Source: Daejeonella sp. (GTDB lineage: Bacteria > Bacteroidota > Bacteroidia > Sphingobacteriales > Sphingobacteriaceae). From it: a stretch of 49,222 nt of DNA. Shown here piece by piece: positions 18,863 to 25,862 of this stretch. The stretch is from positions 1-49,222 of the forward strand of contig NZ_JAUXXZ010000074.1 of assembly GCF_030684675.1 (NCBI RefSeq), written 5' to 3'. A program made the translations under genes and the position numbers. The notes beneath the pieces are model-generated. The model worked only from the letters and a program-made list of their open reading frames with translations. It was not told where the DNA came from and did not search any database. Within the stretch, counting starts at the first letter, position 1. The number at the start of each line of letters is the position of its first letter.

Positions 18863-19365
18863 AAATATCTTTCCTTAAGAATCCGCATGTGATGATTCAA
18901 ATGACCGGCAATAATAAAAACAAGGGCTTTAACTGAAATAGGTTTCTCATTCGAAATTCCAAAACGTGCAAGTTCAGTCTCATTCAAACTTTTGATCAGA
19001 AAGAGATTAGCTTTACGCAGATGTTCAAACTCTTTTGCCATGCTGTCGAGGCTTCTGTCGGCAAAATGAGCATTCGCCACATAATCATTTTCTTCAAAAC
19101 CGGCTAAAGGTGTTGCATCGTTTCGGGCAATCCGCAAGGCTCTGTAAGCCATGATCCTTTCGGTATCCAATATATGGCCAAGAAGTTCAATGATAGTCCA
19201 TTTTCCTTCAGCATAGGCAAAACCGGCCTTTTCTTGAGGGATTTCCTTCAATAAGACCTGAAAGGATTCGATCTGATGTTCAAGCTCAGCAAGTACATCA
19301 TCCTTTACAGTATCAATATATCCCTTGTAAAAAAGAGGATATTCATCAGCTTGTGGTCGGTTCAT
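18859..19365 (-). CDS. DinB-like four-helix metal-binding protein
   Basis: A 168-residue protein of the DinB/YfiT superfamily. It has four amphipathic helices and the three expected metal-ligand histidines, in GKWTIIELLGHILDTER (about residue 66), near NAHFADRS, and in HLNHHMRILKERY close to the C-terminus. Members act as thiol-dependent (for example bacillithiol) transferases or are uncharacterised. It overlaps the upstream kinase gene by 20 bp and the downstream thioesterase by 4 bp, so all three are one transcript. Function beyond the fold is not shown by the sequence. Confidence 0.8.
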   Translation of the reverse strand: MNRPQADEYPLFYKGYIDTVKDDVLAELEHQIESFQVLLKEIPQEKAGFAYAEGKWTIIELLGHILDTERIMAYRALRIARNDATPLAGFEENDYVANAHFADRSLDSMAKEFEHLRKANLFLIKSLNETELARFGISNEKPISVKALVFIIAGHLNHHMRILKERYL

Positions 19366-20572
19366 AAGTCATATTACTTTTTAAAACAATCCGGAAGGTT
19401 GTTCCTTTCCCGATTTCAGATTCTTTAACAAAGACACTCCCCTGGTGATAATTTTCTACGATCCTTTTGGTGAGCGAAAGACCAAGTCCCCAGCCACGCT
19501 TACGAGTGGTGTATCCGGGTTGAAATACCGCTTCAAATTTAAGTCGCGGTATACCTCCCCCGGTATCAGAAATATCAATAAATACCTGCTCCTTAACAAG
19601 ATTTTCCCTGATCTCAACTTTAATACTTCCGGCACCTTCAATTGCATTCACTGCATTTTTCAGGATATTCTCAATTACCCAGTCGAATAAGGGAACATTG
19701 ATCAGTGCCTCAACCTGCTTATCACCCATAAGGATAAATTCAATCTTATCACTCACCCTCACCCTGAAATAGTTTACAAACTCCTCAACCACATCATAAA
19801 CAACGTGATTATGGAGAATGGGCTTGGATCCAATCTTTGAAAACCTGTCGGCCACCATTTCAAGGCGCTTCACATCATTCTCCATTTCAAGAATCAGCGG
19901 ATCATCTGGTACATTGAACCTTGATTTCAGCAATTCTGTCCAGGCCATTAACGAAGAGATCGGTGTACCCAGCTGATGGGCGGTTTCTTTCGCTAGTCCG
20001 ACCCAAACCTGATCCTGTTCCAATCTCTTTGCGGAACTAAAAACAGCGTAAGCAACCAGCAAAAAGATAGCGATCACCGATAACTGTATGTAGGGGAATG
20101 CCCTTAGTTGAGTTAAAAGCATCGAATCTTTATAATAAACATACCATCGCTGATTACCCATGGTATTTAAATCCAGAACTATCGGTTGAGGATGCTGGGA
20201 TTTCATCTCCTTTAACTCCCTCCTGAAATATTTCGGATCATATTTTTTGGTCGTATCAGAATCCAGCTCAAAATTAGTTTTAGTACTGTCGAGTCCGCGC
20301 CAGGTGACGATATTCTCTGCCGAATCAACCACAATTGCAGGAACAGCAAGGCTGTCACGCATGCTGTAAATGAAGGTGATATACTCATCATTCACATCAG
20401 GCATGGCGATAATGTTACGGGTACTTTTCGCCCATAATTCGGCCCTGGTACGCTCAGCTACTGATATATTCCTGACCAGATAATCGGTATACCACAAGGA
20501 GGCACCGGCAATAACCACTGCAAAAGCAAGCAAAATAAACTTCCAGCGGCGTTTCCATTCGTATTGGTTCAT
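19346..20572 (-). CDS. Membrane sensor histidine kinase
   Basis: A 408-residue kinase. It has a transmembrane helix near residues 11-30, a periplasmic sensor (about 31-165) with no domain I can name, a second helix near 168-187, then a DHp helix with KETAHQLGTPISSLMAW, an H-box with Gln and Gly in place of Glu and a leucine, seen in a distinct Bacteroidota kinase class. HATPase_c follows with IENILKNAVNAI, DTGGGI and GWGLGLSL. The frame opens at a TTG (20584); the ATG at 20572 is the natural start. No response regulator gene is adjacent, so its partner lies elsewhere. It is first in a three-gene overlapping operon. Confidence 0.9.
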   Translation of the reverse strand: MNQYEWKRRWKFILLAFAVVIAGASLWYTDYLVRNISVAERTRAELWAKSTRNIIAMPDVNDEYITFIYSMRDSLAVPAIVVDSAENIVTWRGLDSTKTNFELDSDTTKKYDPKYFRRELKEMKSQHPQPIVLDLNTMGNQRWYVYYKDSMLLTQLRAFPYIQLSVIAIFLLVAYAVFSSAKRLEQDQVWVGLAKETAHQLGTPISSLMAWTELLKSRFNVPDDPLILEMENDVKRLEMVADRFSKIGSKPILHNHVVYDVVEEFVNYFRVRVSDKIEFILMGDKQVEALINVPLFDWVIENILKNAVNAIEGAGSIKVEIRENLVKEQVFIDISDTGGGIPRLKFEAVFQPGYTTRKRGWGLGLSLTKRIVENYHQGSVFVKESEIGKGTTFRIVLKSNMTYEPTTS

Positions 20573-20614
20573 ATCGATAAGCAAATTACAAAAGGAAACT
20601 GAAAGAGCAGGAAT

Positions 20615-20793
20615 TTAGTTGTTAGTTGTTAGGACTGTTTTGGTTCATGAAAATCAATTAGTCATGATCAGCGCAATTCCCAATTCTCAACTGTCAATTG
20701 TCAACTATCAATTCAATATCTAAGTTCCCTCCTGCGTTAGATGACATCCTTGCTTTGACCCATTCTCAATTCTCAACTCTCAATTCTCAACTA
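20615..20793. repeat. Three heptanucleotide repeat tracts between the sensor kinase gene and gltX
   Basis: Three separate period-7 tracts: 20615-20635 (TTAGTTG x3), 20673-20714 (six units of TCAAYTS type) and 20759-20793 (TCAATTC/TCAACTC alternating, four to five units). Between them lies a fragment of the dispersed GATGACATCCT-type repeat (about 20735-20750) also seen near 25580 and 38870. The third tract ends 5 bp before the gltX -7 promoter box. Confidence 0.8.
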
Positions 20794-20798
20794 TTCCC

Positions 20799-20806
20799 TA
20801 TCTTTG
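20799..20806 (+). promoter_or_regulatory. Possible Bacteroidota -7 promoter box for gltX
   Basis: TATCTTTG matches the Bacteroidota -7 consensus TAnnTTTG and sits 4 bp before the first gltX ATG (20811). Transcription would then begin at or next to that ATG, which favours the second in-frame ATG (20820) as the real start or a leaderless message. I saw no TTG at the expected -33 spacing, where the heptamer tract lies instead. Confidence 0.45.
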
Positions 20807-20810
20807 CCCT

Positions 20811-22340
20811 ATGCCTAATATGACTAAGAAAGTAAGAGTACGATTTGCACCCAGCCCTACAGGAGGTTTACATCTTGGGGGAGTAAGAACTGTATTATTT
20901 AATTATCTTTTTGCCCGCAAACATGGCGGGGATTTTATACTCAGAATAGAAGATACCGATCAAAGCCGTTATGTTGAGGGGGCAGAACAATACATACTTG
21001 ATTGTCTCGCCTGGTGCGGATTAAATCCTGATGAAGGACCTCAAAATGGTGGCCCCTATGCTCCATACCGTCAGAGCGAGCGCAAAGACAATTACCGGAA
21101 ATACGCCGAGCAGCTTGTCAGGGATAATCATGCTTATTATGCGTTCGACACCCCGGCAGAACTGGATGAGCAGCGACAAATATTTCCAAACTTTCGTTAC
21201 GGCCATGAAAACCGTGATGTTTTAAAAAATTCCCTGAACCTGTCGCAGGAAGAAACGCAGACACTTTTGGATCAGGGAGTACCGCATGTTATCCGCATTA
21301 AAGTTCCTGCAGATGATACGGTTCATTTCTACGATATGATTCGCGGGGATGTCAGCTTTGACACCAATCTTGTTGATGATAAAGTACTGTTAAAAGCTGA
21401 TGGCATGCCAACCTATCACCTCGCTGTGGTTGTGGATGATTATCTGATGAAAATAAGCCATGCCTTCCGCGGAGAAGAATGGCTCCCTTCAGCGCCGGTT
21501 CATATCCTGCTCTGGGAATATCTTGGATGGAAAGCCGACATGCCTCATTGGGTACATCTTCCACTGATCCTCAAACCTGATGGCAATGGTAAATTAAGCA
21601 AGCGTGATGGCGACCGGCTTGGTTTCCCTGTCTATGCAATGAACTGGAAGGACCCGAAAAGCGAAGAAATTATCCGGGGATTCCGTGAGATGGGATACCT
21701 GCCCGAAGCTTTTGTCAATATGCTGGCCCTTTTAGGCTGGAATGATGGGACCGAACAGGAGATCTTCAGTATGGAAGAATTAATTGAGAAGTTCAGTATC
21801 GAACGGGTGAGCAAAGCAGGCGCAAAATTTGATTTTGAGAAAGCGAAGTGGTTTAATCATGAGTATATAAAGAAGTATCAGGTATCACGTATCAGGTATC
21901 AGGTACTTGAAATACTGAAAGCTAAAGGCGTCCAAATTCAGGATAATGAGTATTTCGATAAAGTTCTTGAGACTGTCAAAGAGCGCATGACCTTTCTTCA
22001 GGATTTCTGGGATCAGGCTTCATTCTTCTTTGAGCAGCCTGCATTTTATGACCTGAATGCTGTAAAACCTAAATGGAGCGAGGCCAAAACAGAATATTTC
22101 AATGAGCTGATTAAAACCTGGGAAGGGACAAAAGCATGGGATGCTGTAAATCTGGAAACTATTTTTAAAACTTTGGCAGAAGAAAAAGGCATTAAACCGG
22201 GTGAGTTGATGTTACCATTCAGGGTTATGCTGGTTGGGGGCAAATTTGGTCCGGGAGTTTTTGATATTGCAGTGCTTCTTGGTAAAGAGAATACAATTCA
22301 GAGGATTCAAAAAGCGATTATTGCTTTTACGGAGGAGTAA
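20811..22340 (+). CDS. gltX: Glutamate--tRNA ligase
   Basis: A 509-residue class I aminoacyl-tRNA synthetase that charges tRNA-Glu with glutamate in the cytoplasm. It has the HIGH-type motif in RFAPSPTGGLHLGG (residues 11-24), RIEDTDQSR, the GEEWLPSAP segment and the KMSKS-type motif KLSKRDGD (from about residue 261), then the anticodon-binding helical domain. Length is normal. Met4 (20820, MTKKVRVRFAPSP) is as good a start as Met1, given the promoter box 4 bp upstream. Oddity: residues of about 356-366 (YQVSRIRYQVL) are encoded by a tandem heptamer tract of GGTATCA type (21875-21906), apparently an intergenic-style minisatellite within the helical domain, reading through in frame. Confidence 0.96.
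   Translation: MPNMTKKVRVRFAPSPTGGLHLGGVRTVLFNYLFARKHGGDFILRIEDTDQSRYVEGAEQYILDCLAWCGLNPDEGPQNGGPYAPYRQSERKDNYRKYAEQLVRDNHAYYAFDTPAELDEQRQIFPNFRYGHENRDVLKNSLNLSQEETQTLLDQGVPHVIRIKVPADDTVHFYDMIRGDVSFDTNLVDDKVLLKADGMPTYHLAVVVDDYLMKISHAFRGEEWLPSAPVHILLWEYLGWKADMPHWVHLPLILKPDGNGKLSKRDGDRLGFPVYAMNWKDPKSEEIIRGFREMGYLPEAFVNMLALLGWNDGTEQEIFSMEELIEKFSIERVSKAGAKFDFEKAKWFNHEYIKKYQVSRIRYQVLEILKAKGVQIQDNEYFDKVLETVKERMTFLQDFWDQASFFFEQPAFYDLNAVKPKWSEAKTEYFNELIKTWEGTKAWDAVNLETIFKTLAEEKGIKPGELMLPFRVMLVGGKFGPGVFDIAVLLGKENTIQRIQKAIIAFTEE
21875..21906 (+). repeat. Heptamer tract inside the gltX coding region
   Basis: GTATCA, GGTATCA, CGTATCA, GGTATCA, then GGTAC: period 7, four to five units. Three heptamers make seven codons, so the frame is kept with no stop. 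The tract resembles the intergenic heptamers elsewhere in the window. Confidence 0.8.
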
Positions 22341-22350
22341 AAGGGATAAA

Positions 22351-22688
22351 GACTTACGAAATTACCTGGGCGAAAAGAAAGTCGATTTCGTCAGTCACAT
22401 TCCGGGATAGCGACTGACGAATTTAAATGCATGACGCCTAAGTAAATTCGTAAGTCTGAATTTCCCGACTTACGAAATCACCTGGGCGAAAAGAAAGTCG
22501 ATTTCGTCAGTCACATTCCGGGATAGCGACTGACGAATTTAAATGCATGACGCCTAAGTAAATTCGTAAGTCTGAATTTCCCGACTTGCGAAATCACCTG
22601 GGCGAAAAGAAAGTCGATTTCGTCAGTCGCGTTTATAGATGTGACTGACGAATTTAACCAGTTTAACGCCTAAGCAAATTCGTAAGTC
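22351..22688. repeat. Three-copy array of a 106-bp palindromic element
   Basis: Units at 22351-22456, 22467-22572 and 22583-22688, each 106 bp, separated by the identical 10-nt linker TGAATTTCCC (period 116). Each unit starts with GACTTACGAA (or GACTTGCGAA) and ends with TTCGTAAGTC. Inside are TTCGTCAGTC and GACTGACGAA around a loop of about 15 nt. Secondary arms ACCTGGGCG and CGCCTAAGT extend the outer stem. The array begins 10 bp after the gltX stop. Related copies are at 34247-35052 and 47944-48051. The rest of the spacer to 22812 (about 22690-22812) shows nothing I can name and must hold the amidohydrolase promoter. Confidence 0.93.
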
Positions 22689-22812
22689 TTACTGGATTTT
22701 CAGCATAAATCACTACAATCACACTAATCATAAAAATCACAGTTCAGACAAAATACTATCCCATTTTTCCTAAACGGTTAATTCATATATTTAATTAACC
22801 AAAGCCTCAATA

Positions 22813-24510
22813 ATGAATTTCAAATCTTCATTCATACCTCTAAGGTCGAATACCCGTTATTTCTTCATTCTATCCTTGTTCCTGTGTGTAAATTTTTCTG
22901 CCTGTAAAACAACTGAAAGCCCCACTCTGGCTATCATCAATGCCCGCATCTGGACCGGTGATGAGGCTCAGCCCTGGGCAGAAGCAATTGCAGTAAAAGG
23001 CGAAACGATAATCCATGTAGGAAGCAGTAAAGAAGTCAGGAAAATGCTGGCTGATGGTACAGAACTTATCGATGCCAAAGGCCAGATGCTGGTGCCCGGA
23101 TTCAATGATTCTCATGTTCATTTTATTGATGGGGGGTTCGGACTGTCCTCTGTCTCTTTACGGGATGCGAAAACAAAACAGGAATTTATTGATCGTATCG
23201 CTACCTTTGTCAAAACGGTGCCTCCCGGTACCTGGATTTTGAATGGCGACTGGGACCATACCAATTGGGGTGGCGAACTTCCACAAGCCAGCTGGATTGA
23301 CTCGGTAAGTGCCGAACACCCGGTTTTCATTCAGCGCCTTGATGGGCACATGGGTCTGGCGAATTCTGCGGCAATGAGAATCGCAAAAATAAATCCCGCT
23401 AATCCGGATGTTGAAGGCGGCTCGATAGTCCGTGCTAAAAATGGAATGCCCGAAGGTATTTTCAAGGACAATGCGATGGGACTGATTGGTCAGCATATTT
23501 CCGATCCTTCGGATGAGTTAAAAGACAGAGCAATCGAGGCAGCGATGAAATATGTAGCCGCCAATGGAGTTACCTCCGTTCAAAGTATGGGTGGCTGGCA
23601 GGATCTGGAAGTCTACCGCAGAGTTGCGAAAAAAGGACTCTTAAACACACGAATCTATGCTGTAGTGCCTTTGAGTTCCTGGAAAAAACTTAATGAAGAA
23701 ATTAAAAAAACAGGAAAAGGGGATTCCTGGCTAAAGATTGGGGGGCTAAAGGGATTTGTTGACGGATCTTTGGGATCGCACACCGCGGCCTTTAAAAAGC
23801 CTTTCAGTGATACCCCGACTGATAGCGGCTTTCTCGTTACCCCAGTAAAAGAACTCTATGAGCAAATATCCGGCGCCGACAAGGCCGGATTGCAGGTCAT
23901 GGTACATGCCATAGGTGATAAAGCGATTGAAGAACAACTGAATATATTTGAAAGGGTTGAAAAGGAAAATGGCAAACGCGACCGGCGTTTCCGCATTGAA
24001 CATGCCCAGCATATTGCACCGGAAGATTTGAGCCGCTTCAAAACACTCAATGTCATTGCCAGTATGCAGCCCTATCATGCGATTGACGATGGTAGATGGG
24101 CTGAAAAGGTAATCGGCCCCGAACGTATAAAAACGACCTATGCTTTTAAAAGTCTGTTGGATAATGAAGCGGTTCTGGCCTTTGGCAGCGACTGGTTTGT
24201 TGCCCCTCCAACACCAATTGAGGGTATTTATGCTGCGGTGACTCGTCGCACACTCGATGATAAAAACCCCGGAGGATGGGTCCCTGAACAAAAAGTCAGC
24301 CTTGAGCAGGCCTTAAAAGCATATACCTATACTTCGGCATACGCCTCTTTCGATGAAAGTAATAAAGGCATTTTAAAAAAGGGCTATCTCGCAGATTTCG
24401 TAATTCTGGATCAGAATTTGTTTGATATCAAAGCTGAAGCAATAAGGGATGTCAAAGTTATGAAGACCTTTACAGGTGGAAAGCTAGTTTTTGAACGTGA
24501 TAAAAAATAG
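22813..24510 (+). CDS. Amidohydrolase lipoprotein (YtcJ-like, amidohydrolase 3 family)
   Basis: A 565-residue protein with a lipoprotein signal (hydrophobic run, then NFSAC lipobox with Cys about residue 31), so membrane-anchored and extracytoplasmic. The metal-dependent hydrolase motifs are present: NDSHVHF (His100 and His102 region), DGSLGSHTAAF, HAIGDKA, RIEHAQH and FGSDWFVAPP, plus the composite beta-sandwich start INARIWTGD and end VILDQNLFDI. The family hydrolyses amide or similar bonds on varied small substrates; the substrate here cannot be read. It lies after the 106-bp repeat array and 58 bp before the metallopeptidase gene, possibly cotranscribed. Confidence 0.88.
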   Translation: MNFKSSFIPLRSNTRYFFILSLFLCVNFSACKTTESPTLAIINARIWTGDEAQPWAEAIAVKGETIIHVGSSKEVRKMLADGTELIDAKGQMLVPGFNDSHVHFIDGGFGLSSVSLRDAKTKQEFIDRIATFVKTVPPGTWILNGDWDHTNWGGELPQASWIDSVSAEHPVFIQRLDGHMGLANSAAMRIAKINPANPDVEGGSIVRAKNGMPEGIFKDNAMGLIGQHISDPSDELKDRAIEAAMKYVAANGVTSVQSMGGWQDLEVYRRVAKKGLLNTRIYAVVPLSSWKKLNEEIKKTGKGDSWLKIGGLKGFVDGSLGSHTAAFKKPFSDTPTDSGFLVTPVKELYEQISGADKAGLQVMVHAIGDKAIEEQLNIFERVEKENGKRDRRFRIEHAQHIAPEDLSRFKTLNVIASMQPYHAIDDGRWAEKVIGPERIKTTYAFKSLLDNEAVLAFGSDWFVAPPTPIEGIYAAVTRRTLDDKNPGGWVPEQKVSLEQALKAYTYTSAYASFDESNKGILKKGYLADFVILDQNLFDIKAEAIRDVKVMKTFTGGKLVFERDKK

Positions 24511-24568
24511 ATTTGTTCTTAAACATTTGAAGAATGAATTTTAATAGTTTTATTAAAAGTATAAGAAT

Positions 24569-25417
24569 ATGAAGTGGTTAGGCAGACGCGGAAGCGGAAA
24601 CATTGATGACAGACGTGGAATGAGTGGTGGTGGTATGGCCATTGGCGGCGGGACAATTATTCTCGTTATCCTCGGCTTATTATTTGGCGGAGATCCACAA
24701 TCCATTTTAAATCAGGTGTCTCAGAATCAGCCTGTTCAGGAAGGCAAGGTCGGTTCACCACAGGATGATGCCGGTAAATTTGCCGATGTGGTGCTGGCCG
24801 ATACAGACGAATTATGGACTGAATTATTCAGGGAAAACGGAAAACAATATGAAAGGCCAACCATGGTGCTTTTCGACGATCTGGTAGCCTCTGCCTGCGG
24901 ATCTGCAAGCTCTGCAACCGGACCATTTTACTGCCCTTCAGATCGTCAAATCTACCTTGACCTCAGCTTCCAGGCGGAGCTTAAGAACAAGTTTGGAGCA
25001 GGAGGTGATTTTCCGATGGCCTATGTCATTGCCCATGAAGTAGGGCATCATGTTCAGAACCTTCTGGGTGTATCAGAAAATGTTCAACGCTTGCGTAGTA
25101 GCCTGAGTGAAGCCGAGTATAACCAATTATCAGTAAAACTGGAATTGCAGGCAGATTTTTATGCCGGTATTTATGCTAATTATATTGAAAAACTGCAGCA
25201 AAATGGCGAAAGTGTACTGGAAGCAGGAGATATCGAAGAAGCCCTTACTGCGGCCAGTGCGATTGGAGACGACCGCCTGCAGAAGCAATCCCAAGGCAGG
25301 GTAGTTCCTGATTCCTTTACCCACGGAACCTCAGAGCAGCGAATGAAATGGTTCAAAAAAGGCTATGAAAGCGGGGATATGAAACAGGGTGATACGTTTA
25401 ATGCGAGGGATTTGTAG
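24569..25417 (+). CDS. YpfJ-family neutral zinc metallopeptidase
   Basis: A 282-residue membrane-anchored protein. It has a basic N-terminus (MKWLGRRGSGNIDDRRG), a glycine-rich hydrophobic helix (about 21-40), a linker, then a peptidase domain with ACGSASSATGPFYCPSDRQI (two cysteines), the HEVGHH zinc motif at 156-161 and ELQADFYAG supplying the third ligand. These are hallmarks of the predicted metalloprotease family of E. coli YpfJ (Pfam zinc-peptidase type). Physiological substrates are unknown. The ATG at 24569 follows an AAGAAT leader. Confidence 0.92.
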   Translation: MKWLGRRGSGNIDDRRGMSGGGMAIGGGTIILVILGLLFGGDPQSILNQVSQNQPVQEGKVGSPQDDAGKFADVVLADTDELWTELFRENGKQYERPTMVLFDDLVASACGSASSATGPFYCPSDRQIYLDLSFQAELKNKFGAGGDFPMAYVIAHEVGHHVQNLLGVSENVQRLRSSLSEAEYNQLSVKLELQADFYAGIYANYIEKLQQNGESVLEAGDIEEALTAASAIGDDRLQKQSQGRVVPDSFTHGTSEQRMKWFKKGYESGDMKQGDTFNARDL

Positions 25418-25862
25418 TAATTCATCGTCGACGAAGTTCTCTCTCCGCGAAGGGCGGATCAGGAATCCAATTGAAATTAATTCTGAAGCGCATTGCAACC
25501 TGTCATCCTGAACGAAGTGAAGGAACTTCGGGCTCAAGAAACAAACTCTAATCTAAAATCACTAAGTTCCCTCCTGCGGGATGACATCCTGCTTTTAATT
25601 CTCAACTGTAACCCCGATAGCTATTGGGTCTCAACTCCCTTCCTGCACAATCCCTGGGCACCTTGCTTATCCCCCTCTAGAGGGGGCAGGGGGAGGTATT
25701 AGAAAAATCCTCCCCCTCCATTGCTCAGGCCTTACCCGCCCCCCTCTCCCAAGGAGTTCTATGGACCAAAGGGGGACAATAATCCTGATTCATTGCATAA
25801 TATTCTTCCAAAACCACAACCCGATAGCTATCGGATCCCTATTCCCCATTGTCAACTGTCAA
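25418..25862. other. 445-bp convergent spacer packed with dispersed repeats
   Basis: No gene is supported. Contents in order: a GTCATCCTGAACGAAGTGAA dispersed repeat (about 25500); a GGGATGACATCCT relative (about 25579); short CTCAACT heptamers (about 25600); CCGATAGCTATTGG (25614-25627) and a perfect palindrome CCGATAGCTATCGG (25821-25834); CCCCCTCTAGAGGGGG (25671-25686) in a C/G-rich block to about 25770; and a heptamer tract 25845-25865. The tract contains the stop codon of the convergent permease gene. No clean terminator hairpin with a T-run was seen. Confidence 0.6.

Noticed and set aside
22351-22688. CRISPR array
   Set aside because: Units are 106 bp and the 10-nt linkers are identical, the reverse of short repeats with unique spacers; no cas genes are present.
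23746-24291. 181-residue minus-strand open frame inside the amidohydrolase gene
   Set aside because: It is antisense to conserved catalytic motifs of a clear plus-strand gene and shows no domain.
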